NCBI RefSeq assembly: GCF_031453555.1
Contig: NZ_JAVIZM010000001.1
Location: 1,681,001 to 1,745,000 of the forward strand
DNA: 64,000 nucleotides
Direction: 5' to 3'
DNA from: Bacillus sp. SLBN-46
GTDB taxonomy: Bacteria > Bacillota > Bacilli > Bacillales > Cytobacillaceae
The notes below the pieces were generated by a model, which was not told the DNA's origin, did not search any database, and saw only the letters and a list, made by a program, of their open reading frames with translations. The position numbers were made by a program, and so were the translations under genes. This document shows, piece by piece, positions 54,893 to 64,000 of this stretch; the first letter of the stretch is position 1; the number at the start of each line of letters is the position of its first letter.

Positions 54893-54956
54893 TATTGTTG
54901 GACTTAAATTTAGCAAAGTTATTATTCTATTGTAATCATTTAAGGGGTGACATATC

Positions 54957-56195
54957 TTGACTTTACGTGAAGAAGCATTGCATATGCATCGAATTAATAA
55001 AGGTAAATTAGAGTCGAAGTCCAAAGTTCCTGTGCGGAATGCTCATGATTTAAGTTTAGCTTATTCTCCAGGTGTGGCAGAGCCATGTAAAGATATTTAT
55101 GAAAAACCAGAGATGGTTTACGAATATACCATGAAAGGAAACATGGTTGCTGTTGTTTCCGATGGTACTGCAGTGTTAGGTCTTGGAAATATTGGACCTG
55201 AAGCAGCCTTGCCTGTAATGGAAGGGAAAGCAGTATTGTTTAAAAGCTTTGCTGGTGTAGATGCCTTTCCAATCTGTTTAAATACAACGGATGTGGATAA
55301 GATTGTTGAAACGGTTAAGCTGCTTGAACCGACCTTTGGGGGCGTAAATCTTGAAGATATCGCTGCGCCAAATTGTTTTGTTATCGAAGAAAGACTAAAA
55401 AAAGAAGCCAATATTCCTATTTTCCATGATGATCAGCATGGTACAGCCATTGTTACTGTGGCTGGCCTCGTTAATGCACTAAAATTAGTTGGCAAGAAGA
55501 TGACTGAAATTAAAGTAGTCGCAAACGGTGCTGGTGCTGCAGGGATTGCGATTATTAAACTACTATATAGCTATGGTGTAAGAGACATTATCATGTGTGA
55601 TACAAAGGGAGCCATTTACGAAGGACGCCCACAGGGAATGAATGTAGTAAAAGCAGAAGTAGCAAAGTATACCAACCGGGATAGCTTATCAGGCAGCCTT
55701 GCAGATGTTATTAAAGGCGCGGATGTATTTATTGGTGTATCTGTAGCAGGCGCTTTAACCAAGGATATGGTCGCTTCCATGAACCCTGATTCCATTATTT
55801 TTGCCATGGCTAATCCAGTACCAGAAATTATGCCGGATGAAGCAAAAGAAGCCGGAGCAAAAGTAGTTGGGACAGGCCGTTCTGATTTTCCAAACCAAGT
55901 AAACAATGTACTTGCTTTCCCTGGTATTTTCCGTGGAGCCCTTGATGTTCGTGCTACACATATAAATGAAAAAATGAAAGTGGCTGCTGTTGAAGCGATT
56001 GCGAACTTAATCAATGAGGACGAGCTAAATGCAGATTATGTGATTCCAGCACCTTTCGACCCAAGAGTTGCCCCTGATGTAGCAGCTGCGGTAGCGAAAG
56101 CGGCAATGGAAACAGGTGTTGCCCGCCTAAAGGTTGACCCAGAAGATGTAAAAGAAAAAACACAGAGGCTCGCTATTATCGGTAAAAGTGAGTGA
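54957..56195 (+). CDS. ytsJ: NADP-dependent malic enzyme (YtsJ/MaeB-like)
   Basis: A 412-residue decarboxylating malate dehydrogenase turning malate to pyruvate. Catalytic segments are YSPGVAEPCKDI (about residues 36-47), PIFHDDQHGTAIV (metal/substrate Asp residues, about 152-164), the NAD(P) fold VVANGAGAAGIAIIK, and ALDVRATHIN. It is the short bacterial form without a phosphotransacetylase domain. TTG 54957 has AAGGGGTGA upstream. It is followed 8 bp later by a GntR-family regulator gene, most likely in the same operon. Confidence 0.92.
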   Translation: MTLREEALHMHRINKGKLESKSKVPVRNAHDLSLAYSPGVAEPCKDIYEKPEMVYEYTMKGNMVAVVSDGTAVLGLGNIGPEAALPVMEGKAVLFKSFAGVDAFPICLNTTDVDKIVETVKLLEPTFGGVNLEDIAAPNCFVIEERLKKEANIPIFHDDQHGTAIVTVAGLVNALKLVGKKMTEIKVVANGAGAAGIAIIKLLYSYGVRDIIMCDTKGAIYEGRPQGMNVVKAEVAKYTNRDSLSGSLADVIKGADVFIGVSVAGALTKDMVASMNPDSIIFAMANPVPEIMPDEAKEAGAKVVGTGRSDFPNQVNNVLAFPGIFRGALDVRATHINEKMKVAAVEAIANLINEDELNADYVIPAPFDPRVAPDVAAAVAKAAMETGVARLKVDPEDVKEKTQRLAIIGKSE

Positions 56196-56203
56196 TCAAG
56201 TAA

Positions 56204-56830
56204 GTGACGAATACAAAAGTATATATAGAGATTGTAAAGCATCTTAGAGAAATGATTACAATGGATGGTCTAAAGACTGGAGATAAAATACCTTCTGAAC
56301 GTGAATTGTCTGAGCGCCTGAATTTCGGGCGCTCTTCCGTTCGAGAAGCCCTTCGTGCATTGGAATTACTTGGATTAATTGAAACACGTAGAGGCGAAGG
56401 GACTTTTATTCGAGATTTTCGCGGACATCAGCTAGTACAGCTCCTCAGCACATTCATTCTGCAGGATGAGAAAGCGATACGAGATGTTTATGAGACAAAA
56501 AATTATATTGAGATGGACTGTCTCCGATTAGCAATTCAGCGAATGGACATTCAAACGATTGATCATTTGAGAGAATGGGTAAAAAAATCAAATCGTGTAC
56601 AGGATGATGAGTTTTTTTATCGAATCATAGAAATGGCTGATAACCATCTATTTTTAAGATTGTGGGGAATATTAAAGGAATATTATTATTCTTTAGATTT
56701 TCCACATAGGGACTATAAGAAAGAAAACTATTTATTAATACTTGAAGCATTAGCTACAAAAGATGAAGCAAAAACAGTTGCTGCTTATTATGAGCTTCGA
56801 AATTTGTCATGTTTTAACGACAAAAACTAA
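56204..56830 (+). CDS. GntR/FadR-family transcriptional regulator
   Basis: A 208-residue regulator with an N-terminal winged helix-turn-helix (GDKIPSERELSERLNFGRSSVREALRALELLGLIETRRGEGTFI, residues 27-70) and a helical C-terminal FCD-like ligand domain, shorter than usual. The start is GTG 56204, nine bases after the malic enzyme stop, with a weak ribosome site, so coupled expression is likely. Its own flanks carry identical TGGTC-n-GACCA palindromes, before the malic enzyme and before accDA, so autoregulation and control of accDA are plausible. The ligand is unknown. Confidence 0.85.
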   Translation: MTNTKVYIEIVKHLREMITMDGLKTGDKIPSERELSERLNFGRSSVREALRALELLGLIETRRGEGTFIRDFRGHQLVQLLSTFILQDEKAIRDVYETKNYIEMDCLRLAIQRMDIQTIDHLREWVKKSNRVQDDEFFYRIIEMADNHLFLRLWGILKEYYYSLDFPHRDYKKENYLLILEALATKDEAKTVAAYYELRNLSCFNDKN

Positions 56831-56866
56831 CAGATTTTGAATTCTTTTTATTTTATAGTGAAAGTA

Positions 56867-56895
56867 ATACAAGCCCTCTTATCAAGGGTATTTTT
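56867..56895 (+). terminator. Weak terminator after the GntR gene
   Basis: CCCT / AGGG short stem with flanking ATAC / GTAT pairing and a TTTTTT tail. Confidence 0.45.
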
Positions 56896-56904
56896 TACTG
56901 GATG

Positions 56905-56917
56905 GTGGTCTGACCAC
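56905..56917. promoter_or_regulatory. GntR/FadR-type operator candidate before accDA
   Basis: GTGGTCTGACCAC, identical to the palindrome at 54880-54892, 108 bp before the accD start. Confidence 0.65.
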
Positions 56918-57024
56918 TTTTAGTAGATAGGTATGAAGTTGAAGTAGTATAGAAAGACTTCTAGGGTAGCATTAGATGGAGAATCTTGCTAAATGGCAGG
57001 AGCGTTCACAAGGGAGGTTTCATT

Positions 57025-57903
57025 TTGGCGCTTAAAGATCTTTTTTCAAAAAATCACACAAAGAAGAAGAAATATGCAACAATTCCAACAGAAACAGCTA
57101 AAAATGACGTACCTGAAGGGATTATGACAAAGTGTACTTCATGTAAAAAAATCATGTACACAAAGGAACTAGTAAAAAACTATAAGGTTTGTTTACATTG
57201 TGGTTTTCATTTTCAAATGAATTCATATGAGCGGATTGACAGCTTTTTAGATGAAGGAAGTTTTGAGGAAATTAATGAGGACATGATTTCTGAAAACCCA
57301 CTTGGTTTCCCAGATTATCTGGAGAAGCTAGAAAAAGACCGACAAAAAAGTAAATTGAACGAGGCTGTTGTAACAGGTGTAGGAGCCGTAAACGGCAAAA
57401 AAATAGTTTTGGCGATAATGGATGCCTCTTTCCGCATGGGAAGTATGGGATCTGTCGTGGGTGAAAAAATTACACGTGCAATTGAGAAAGCAGATGAACT
57501 CTCCCTGCCTTTTATTATTTTTACCGCTTCGGGTGGTGCCAGAATGCAGGAGGGTGCATTGAGTTTAATGCAAATGGCAAAAACAAGTGTCGCGTTAAAG
57601 CGGTTTAGTGAAAATGGCGGTCTCATTATTTCTATAATGACACATCCAACGACTGGCGGGGTATCAGCAAGCTTTGCATCATTAGGTGATTTCAACTTTG
57701 CTGAACCAGGAGCCCTTATTGCCTTTGCGGGACGACGCGTTATTGAACAATCGATTAGAGAAGAATTACCTGAAGATTTTCAAACGGCGGAGTTCCTATT
57801 AAAGCACGGGCAGCTGGATGCCATTATTTCACGTGAGGACCTAGTAGAGAAAATCACAAACATATTAGAAATTCATCAACCTGGAGGTGAGCTCGAATGG
57901 TAG
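57025..57903 (+). CDS. accD: Acetyl-CoA carboxylase carboxyltransferase beta subunit AccD
   Basis: A 292-residue carboxyltransferase beta subunit, which with AccA forms malonyl-CoA for fatty-acid synthesis. A four-cysteine zinc ribbon lies at the N-terminus ([15 protein letters not shown] and VCLHCGFHF, about residues 33-60), followed by the crotonase-fold core with [16 protein letters not shown] sequence ([19 protein letters not shown]) and [15 protein letters not shown] 57025 has AGGGAGG seven bases upstream. It overlaps accA by 7 bp. Confidence 0.95.
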   Translation: MALKDLFSKNHTKKKKYATIPTETAKNDVPEGIMTKCTSCKKIMYTKELVKNYKVCLHCGFHFQMNSYERIDSFLDEGSFEEINEDMISENPLGFPDYLEKLEKDRQKSKLNEAVVTGVGAVNGKKIVLAIMDASFRMGSMGSVVGEKITRAIEKADELSLPFIIFTASGGARMQEGALSLMQMAKTSVALKRFSENGGLIISIMTHPTTGGVSASFASLGDFNFAEPGALIAFAGRRVIEQSIREELPEDFQTAEFLLKHGQLDAIISREDLVEKITNILEIHQPGGELEW

Positions 57904-58874
57904 GCGAATTAGAATTTGAACGCCCAATAGTGGAGTTAAGAAGAAAAATTACCGAACTAAAAGAGTTCACTAAAACAGCAGATGTCGATTTAAGTTCTGA
58001 AATTATTAAGTTAGAAGCTCGACTTGAAAAGCTTGAGCAGGATATATATGAGAATATTAAACCATGGGATCGTGTACAAATTGCCCGTCATCCAAATAGA
58101 CCCACAACTCTTGATTATATTTCTTATCTATTTGAGGATTTCTTTGAGTTACATGGCGACCGGACCTTTGCGGATGACGAAGCCATCGTAGGAGGAGTTG
58201 CCAAGTTTAAGGGATTGCCTGTAACAGTTATTGGTCATCAGCGAGGAAAAGACACGAAAGAAAATATCCGCAGAAACTTTGGAATGCCGCATCCTGAAGG
58301 ATATCGAAAAGCACTTCGTCTCATGAAACAGGCTGATAAATTTAAACGGCCAATTATCTGTTTTATTGATACGAAGGGAGCATATCCAGGTAAGGCTGCA
58401 GAAGAACGTGGCCAAAGTGAAGCCATTGCACGAAATTTATTTGAAATGGCGGGACTTAGAGTTCCTGTGATTTGTATTGTTATTGGAGAAGGCGGAAGTG
58501 GCGGTGCTCTTGCACTTGGAGTGGGTAACCGAATTCATATGCTGGAAAACTCTACCTACTCAGTTATCTCCCCAGAAGGAGCGGCAGCAATTCTATGGAA
58601 GGATGCATCCTTAGCTAAAAATGCTGCAGAAACAATGAAAATCACAGCTCCCGATTTGAAGGAACTGGGAGTAATCGATGAAATTATCCCTGAAATTAAA
58701 GGTGGCGCACATAAGGATGTTAAACAGCAATCAGAAGAAATTGAAAAATGTCTGATGTCTTCGCTTAAACAACTTCTTAAGCTATCAGAGGATGAATTAA
58801 TTGCCGACCGATATAACCGTTTTAGGACAATTGGCGAATACACAATAGTTAATGATTACATTGGTGCTAAATAA
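57897..58874 (+). CDS. accA: Acetyl-CoA carboxylase carboxyltransferase alpha subunit AccA
   Basis: A 325-residue partner of AccD. It has the N-terminal coiled-coil region (residues 15-50) and the core with [53 protein letters not shown] and [15 protein letters not shown] (about 200-214). The ATG lies inside accD with GGAGGTGAG upstream, a coupled arrangement ensuring equal subunits. A terminator follows directly. Confidence 0.96.
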   Translation: MVGELEFERPIVELRRKITELKEFTKTADVDLSSEIIKLEARLEKLEQDIYENIKPWDRVQIARHPNRPTTLDYISYLFEDFFELHGDRTFADDEAIVGGVAKFKGLPVTVIGHQRGKDTKENIRRNFGMPHPEGYRKALRLMKQADKFKRPIICFIDTKGAYPGKAAEERGQSEAIARNLFEMAGLRVPVICIVIGEGGSGGALALGVGNRIHMLENSTYSVISPEGAAAILWKDASLAKNAAETMKITAPDLKELGVIDEIIPEIKGGAHKDVKQQSEEIEKCLMSSLKQLLKLSEDELIADRYNRFRTIGEYTIVNDYIGAK

Positions 58875-58906
58875 AAAATCGTGCTCCTAGGGGGCACGAT
58901 TTTTTC
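58873..58906 (+). terminator. Terminator after accA
   Basis: AAAAAATCGTGCTCC / GGGGCACGATTTTTT stem with one mismatch. Confidence 0.85.
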
Positions 58907-58936
58907 ACGTTCACATATTGTTCAAGGAAATTCCAA

Positions 58937-58950
58937 TGATGACGCTTTCA
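58937..58950 (+). promoter_or_regulatory. cre-like site upstream of pfkA
   Basis: TGATGACGCTTTCA matches TGWNANCGNTNWCA with one mismatch (G for A at position 5), 207 bp before pfkA. A weaker AAAACGCTTCCA follows about 20 bp downstream. Confidence 0.35.
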
Positions 58951-59136
58951 ATTGCGAATAAAACGCTTCCAGTTCACTAATTATTCCGTCTATTTTATTT
59001 ACTACTATGAATCGGTTGTTATGGTGATTTCTTCGTGTTATTTTATAAATATTCGTAGGTTTTATGTTAATAATAAAGGAAGTACATCCTGAGATAATTT
59101 AATGTTATTAACATTCGTATACAGAGGGTTTCTTAA

Positions 59137-60117
<981 letters not shown>

Positions 60118-60158
60118 AGAATAGCGTTTGTCTTTTCTAAAATGGGAGGAAATATAGC

Positions 60159-61922
60159 ATGCTACGAAAAACAAAAATCGTTTGTACGATTGGTCCTGCT
60201 AGTGAAAGTGTTGAAAAGTTAACTCAATTAATAAATTCGGGGATGAACGTTGCTCGTTTAAACTTTTCTCACGGTGATTTTGAAGAGCATGGTGCTCGAA
60301 TCAGAAATATTCGTGAAGCAGCAAAAGCAACGGGTAAAACAGTAGCGATTCTACTTGATACAAAGGGTCCGGAAATCCGTACAAACAATATGGTAAACGG
60401 TGCAATTGAGCTAAAGGCTGGAGAAAATGTGATTGTTTCTATGACAGAAGTCGAAGGAACAGCTGAAAAGTTCTCTGTTACATATCAAGGTTTAATTGAA
60501 GATGTACATGTTGGTTCAAAGATTCTCTTGGATGATGGCTTAATCGGTCTTGAAGTAACGGAAGTGAATAAAGCCGCAAATGAGATCCATACAAAGATTT
60601 TAAACAGCGGTACATTGAAAAATAAAAAGGGTGTAAACGTTCCTGGAGTGTCAGTGAACCTTCCAGGAATCACTGAGAAGGATACAAAAGATATCCTGTT
60701 CGGTATTGAACAAGGAGTTGATTTCATCGCTGCTTCCTTCGTTCGCCGTGCAAAAGATGTCTTAGAAATCCGTCAACTTTTAGAGGAAAACAATGCAACA
60801 CATATCCATATTATCCCTAAAATTGAAAACCAAGAAGGCGTTGACAACATCGATGAAATCCTTGAGATTTCTGATGGCTTGATGGTTGCACGTGGTGACC
60901 TTGGCGTGGAAATTCCTGCTGAAGAGGTTCCTCTTGTTCAAAAAATGTTAATTAAGAAATGTAATGCCCTTGGTAAACCAGTTATTACTGCAACACAAAT
61001 GCTTGATTCCATGCAGCGTAACCCTAGACCTACGCGTGCAGAAGCTAGTGACGTAGCCAATGCTATTTTTGATGGTACGGATGCCATTATGCTTTCAGGT
61101 GAAACAGCTGCTGGATTATACCCGGTTGAAGCGGTTCAAACCATGCACAATATTGCTTCTAGAGCAGAACAGGCATTAGACCATAAAGAGATTTTATCTA
61201 ACCGCAGCAAAGATACAGGTCACAATCTTACAGATGCAATTGGGCAATCAGTTGCACATACCGCTTTAAACCTTGAAGTGAATGCTATTATCACACCAAC
61301 AGAAAGTGGACATACAGCAAGGATGATTTCTAAATATCGTCCTAAGTCTCCAATTGTTGCTGTAACAGCTAATGATACCGTATGCCGCCGATTATCTCTT
61401 GTTTGGGGTGTGTATCCACAAATCGGTAGAATCGCGACAACAACTGATGAAATGCTTGATATTGCTGTTGAAGAAAGCGTAAATAGCGGAATCGTTAAGC
61501 ATGGTGATTTAGTCGTTATTACTGCAGGTGTTCCTGTAGGTGAAGCTGGTACGACGAACTTAATGAAGATTCATGTGGTTGGCGATATTATAACAAAGGC
61601 ACAAGGCATTGGCCGTAAGTCTGCATTCGGGAAAGTAGTACTTGCTCATGATGCAAAGGAAGCCCTAGAGAAGGTAAAGCAAGGAACCATTCTTGTGACC
61701 CTGGGTACCGATCGTGATATGGTTCCTGCACTAGAAAAATGTGCTGCTCTTATCACACAAGAAGGCGGATTAACAAGCCATGCGGCTGTAGTAGGTCTAA
61801 ACCTTGGAATTCCTGTCATTGTTGGAGTCGACAATGCATTAGAATTATTTAAAGATGGTCAAGAGATCACTGTTGATTCATCGAGAGGTGTTATTTACAA
61901 CGGCCACGCTAGTGTCCTATAG
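60159..61922 (+). CDS. pyk: Pyruvate kinase Pyk with C-terminal PEP-utiliser domain
   Basis: A 587-residue enzyme producing pyruvate and ATP from PEP. It has the N-terminal barrel with [11 protein letters not shown] (residues 29-39), the catalytic [12 protein letters not shown] (about 246-257) and [10 protein letters not shown]. The extra C-terminal PEP-utiliser domain typical of Bacillus is complete, including the TSHAAVVG segment near 540. GGGAGGAAAT precedes the ATG. It is cotranscribed with pfkA. Confidence 0.97.
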   Translation: MLRKTKIVCTIGPASESVEKLTQLINSGMNVARLNFSHGDFEEHGARIRNIREAAKATGKTVAILLDTKGPEIRTNNMVNGAIELKAGENVIVSMTEVEGTAEKFSVTYQGLIEDVHVGSKILLDDGLIGLEVTEVNKAANEIHTKILNSGTLKNKKGVNVPGVSVNLPGITEKDTKDILFGIEQGVDFIAASFVRRAKDVLEIRQLLEENNATHIHIIPKIENQEGVDNIDEILEISDGLMVARGDLGVEIPAEEVPLVQKMLIKKCNALGKPVITATQMLDSMQRNPRPTRAEASDVANAIFDGTDAIMLSGETAAGLYPVEAVQTMHNIASRAEQALDHKEILSNRSKDTGHNLTDAIGQSVAHTALNLEVNAIITPTESGHTARMISKYRPKSPIVAVTANDTVCRRLSLVWGVYPQIGRIATTTDEMLDIAVEESVNSGIVKHGDLVVITAGVPVGEAGTTNLMKIHVVGDIITKAQGIGRKSAFGKVVLAHDAKEALEKVKQGTILVTLGTDRDMVPALEKCAALITQEGGLTSHAAVVGLNLGIPVIVGVDNALELFKDGQEITVDSSRGVIYNGHASVL

Positions 61923-61931
61923 GTAAAAAAG

Positions 61932-61958
61932 AAAGAAGGGGAAACCCTTCTTTTTCTA
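61932..61958 (+). terminator. Terminator after pyk
   Basis: AGAAGGG-GAAA-CCCTTCT stem with a tetraloop and TTTTTC tail. Confidence 0.78.
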
Positions 61959-62025
61959 CATAATAAAACTAATTCGTCACCAATCATAATATAATGGAAA
62001 CAAGCCGATTGGAAGGGGACAAAAC

Positions 62026-62412
62026 ATGCGGTATTTATTTTTGTTGATTATTGTAATTCCTGCTATTGATATTGGAGTTCTACTCTTGTCTGGGAAAACA
62101 ATAGGGGTTTGGCCCACTATTGCGATTATTATTTTAACGGGTGTCCTTGGTGCCTATATGGCAAAACGAGAGGGGCTTCAGACCATTCGCAGGGCTAGGG
62201 AGCAACTTCAGTATGGAGAGATTCCTAGTGAAGCGGTTTTGGATGGAATATGTATAATTATTGGTGGAACCCTACTGATTACACCAGGTTTTGTCACTGA
62301 TTTAACAGGGTTTCTCTTGCTTTTTCCACTAACCAGAAGGCCATTTAAATATTTAATAAAAAATCTGTGGCGAAAAAGAATTGATAAAGGAAATATAAAA
62401 ATCATAAAATAG
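62026..62412 (+). CDS. fxsA: FxsA family membrane protein
   Basis: A 128-residue FxsA-family membrane protein (YtzA in B. subtilis). It has three or four hydrophobic helices, with the family's IPAIDIGVLLL start, GVLGAYMAKREGL and ILTGVLGA segments, and LLITPGFVTDLTGFLLLFP (about residues 83-101). In E. coli FxsA modulates phage exclusion by F-plasmid PifA; no comparable role can be inferred here. AAGGGGAC precedes the ATG. It converges on ytvI. Confidence 0.9.
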   Translation: MRYLFLLIIVIPAIDIGVLLLSGKTIGVWPTIAIIILTGVLGAYMAKREGLQTIRRAREQLQYGEIPSEAVLDGICIIIGGTLLITPGFVTDLTGFLLLFPLTRRPFKYLIKNLWRKRIDKGNIKIIK

Positions 62413-62451
62413 AAAAACGTCAGCTGCTACCATACAGTCTGACGTTTTTAT
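62413..62451. terminator. Bidirectional terminator between fxsA and ytvI
   Basis: AAAAACGTCAG / CTGACGTTTTT perfect 11-bp stem with a 15-nt loop. Confidence 0.85.
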
Positions 62452-63566
62452 TACGCTTCTTTTCCTTTGATGAATGTCCATACATCATGAAACACATTTG
62501 CTCGGTAAAGCGTACTGATAATAACCAGAGTAACAGGACCGACAATTAAGCCTAAAAAGCCAATGGTTTTAAATCCAACAAATAAGGCGATTAGTGTAGC
62601 TAATGGATCTAGACCGATACTAGAAGAGAGGATTTTCGGTTCCATAATCTGCCTTTGAACAAGGACAATGATATAAAGTACACCTAAACCAATAGCTAGG
62701 CCCATATTCCCTGAAATGGCCGAGTAAATGATCCAAGGTACGAAAACAGCGCCAGTTCCAAGGTATGGGATGATATCGACAATCCCCGTTAGCAGCGCTA
62801 TGGTAATGGCATAATCAACCCTTAGGATAAGTAGGCCAATTAGAATGATAACGGTAGTAATAGAAATCAGTGTTAATTGAGCTTTAATAAAACCAAATAA
62901 AGCCTTTTTTAAGTCAATAAAGACCTTTTGCCCGCTTGTTTTTGCTTTCTCAGGTAAAATCCTACCACCAAGTAAGGATAGTCGATACCAATCCTTACTG
63001 ATAAAGAATGTAGCTAATAATGAGAATATAAGGACTGTGGCTGCGTTAGGAAACCATGATAAAATATTTGGAATATTTCCGAACAAACCTTGGATAAACG
63101 ATCCAACGGTGGTTCCAATTTTTTGACCAACATTTTGAATGTTACCTATGATTGTATCCTGTTGACCAGCATCGAGCTTATTGAATACACTTGTTAACTG
63201 ATTATAAAGAGGGATAATCTGGCCAGTAAAATAATTCTCGATATATTCAATTAATGTATCAAGGTGTTCAGGAACGACTTTAGCTAAATAAGCTGCTCCA
63301 GAGACGATCTCTGCAACTAACAGTGTGATCAAACCTGCAAAAAAAGCAAAGATAATAATGAGTGCAATTAAAACCGCAAGCGCTCGAGGCATTTTTGCTT
63401 TAAGTTCAAAAAAATTGACGAGCGGATTAATCAAAAAGGCGATCGCAAGAGCAATTAAAAAAGGATATGTTACTTTTGATAAATAAAAAAAAGAGTACAG
63501 GGCCAAAACAACGGCTCCAATGACAAGAATAAATCTAATTGTCCGATTTATGTACTTTGAATTCAA
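62451..63566 (-). CDS. ytvI: Sporulation-associated AI-2E family permease YtvI
   Basis: A 371-residue integral membrane protein of the AI-2E/YdbI transporter family with about eight helices. Typical segments are ALAIAFLINPLVNFFE, the long soluble loop (about residues 120-170), LGTGAVFVPWIIYS and the late GFLGLIVGPVTLVI. B. subtilis YtvI is described as a sporulation protein. The start is the second TTG (63566), correctly spaced from AAGGAGGG; the first TTG (63572) abuts it. Substrate unknown. Confidence 0.88.
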   Translation of the reverse strand: MNSKYINRTIRFILVIGAVVLALYSFFYLSKVTYPFLIALAIAFLINPLVNFFELKAKMPRALAVLIALIIIFAFFAGLITLLVAEIVSGAAYLAKVVPEHLDTLIEYIENYFTGQIIPLYNQLTSVFNKLDAGQQDTIIGNIQNVGQKIGTTVGSFIQGLFGNIPNILSWFPNAATVLIFSLLATFFISKDWYRLSLLGGRILPEKAKTSGQKVFIDLKKALFGFIKAQLTLISITTVIILIGLLILRVDYAITIALLTGIVDIIPYLGTGAVFVPWIIYSAISGNMGLAIGLGVLYIIVLVQRQIMEPKILSSSIGLDPLATLIALFVGFKTIGFLGLIVGPVTLVIISTLYRANVFHDVWTFIKGKEA

Positions 63567-63661
63567 AGACAACCCTCCTTAAAATCTAATTTATAGTATT
63601 TAGTTTAACATTTTATGAATAATACTGCATAATTTTCCAAAAATGCATTGTCTGTGTAATA

Positions 63662-63676
63662 CATTACTACGTAATG
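63662..63676. repeat. Short palindrome upstream of ytwI
   Basis: CATTAC-TAC-GTAATG, perfect 6-bp arms around 3 bp, about 100 bp before ytwI; a possible operator, otherwise unassigned. Confidence 0.35.
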
Positions 63677-63777
63677 AATATAGAAAAGGATTCAGATATC
63701 GGTAGAGAATATATACCCACATTTTTACTCCAATAAGTTATTATGGTACGATAATTTGGATAAAGGATGGTGAACAA

Positions 63778-64000
63778 ATGGTTAGTGAGTCGTTGCTTTT
63801 TCTTTTCTTGCTTCTAATCATTGGATTGATTGCTAAGAATAGCTCGTTAATGGTGGCTGTTGGGATCTTACTTATATTAAAAGCCGGAGGGCTGGACGCG
63901 AAGTCCTTTTCCTTTGTACAGTCTAAAGGAATCAACTGGGGAGTGACGATTATTACGGTTGCTGTTCTAGCACCGATTGCGAGTGGGGACATAGGTTTTA
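63778..64000 (+). CDS. ytwI: DUF441 membrane protein YtwI, truncated by window end
   Basis: A partial gene running off the right edge; 74 codons are visible. The translation starts MVSESLLFLFLLLIIGLIAKNSSL, then ILLILKAGGLD and INWGVTIITVAVLAPIASG, matching the DUF441/UPF0756 four-helix membrane family (YtwI in B. subtilis). GGATGGTGAAC precedes the ATG. Function unknown. Confidence 0.82.
   Translation, partial: MVSESLLFLFLLLIIGLIAKNSSLMVAVGILLILKAGGLDAKSFSFVQSKGINWGVTIITVAVLAPIASGDIGF

Noticed and set aside
56936..57024. Specific -35/-10 promoter for accDA
   Set aside because: Several weak candidates (for example around 56920-56960) but none convincing by eye.

Overview
The window reads as a stretch of core chromosome from a low-GC, spore-forming member of the Bacillaceae (Bacillus/Neobacillus type). 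The evidence is a spore SASP gene, sporulation genes (gerW/ytfJ, ytrH, ytrI, ytvI, refZ), bacillithiol-type stress genes (ytxGHJ), a T-box in front of tyrS, and a gene order that I recall, from memory only, as closely matching the B. subtilis ytoP-to-pyk region. I see no tRNA, rRNA, prophage, insertion sequence or CRISPR array.

Layout. (1) 1-8.8 kb: M42 peptidase, ITPase/XTPase-like protein, a lipoprotein, thioredoxin-like YtpP, DUF1444 YtpQ, the DNA translocase SftA, MurC and an M29 aminopeptidase. (2) 9.0-17.5 kb: sigma-B-type ytxGHJ operon, aroA (DAHP synthase/chorismate mutase), ccpA, and the divergent acuABC / acsA pair for acetate use; acsA carries a +1 frameshift. (3) 17.7-31.9 kb: a class A penicillin-binding protein, T-box-controlled tyrS, rpsD with a long leader, a GGDEF protein, methionine gamma-lyase, free-methionine-sulfoxide reductase, refZ, ezrA, the iscS-thiI pair and sspA. 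(4) 32-45 kb: an acyl-CoA ligase, RarD, NAD kinase, ytfI (frameshifted)-ytfJ, tpx, ytxK, ackA, EcsC-like protein, moaB, UspA, two small or low-complexity proteins and ald. (5) 45-64 kb: a candidate structured RNA, Xaa-Pro peptidase, ytkL (frameshifted), ytoI, ytpI, nrnA, ytrI/ytrH, dnaE, malic enzyme plus a GntR-family regulator, accDA, pfkA-pyk, fxsA, ytvI and the start of ytwI.

How the genes work together. Carbon overflow and acetate are the dominant theme: CcpA, its cre-like sites at acuABC/acsA and ackA (and a weaker one before pfkA), two AMP-forming acyl-CoA ligases, acetate kinase, glycolytic pfkA-pyk, malic enzyme and acetyl-CoA carboxylase. An identical 13-bp palindrome lies before the malic enzyme-GntR unit and again before accDA, suggesting that this regulator couples C4-acid use to malonyl-CoA supply.

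Points for a second look. The best candidates for something undescribed are: an approximately 190-nt rod-shaped RNA with promoter and terminator between ald and pepQ, with 6S-like architecture; a 136-bp perfectly repeated, self-complementary intergenic element present twice, 21 kb apart; and the shared GntR palindrome. Three genes (acsA, ytfI, ytkL) each carry one extra base in a 4-nt homopolymer. This pattern looks more like sequencing error than three independent mutations. Start codons were moved from the longest open frame where a Shine-Dalgarno sequence or family length favoured an internal ATG, GTG or TTG; each entry says so.
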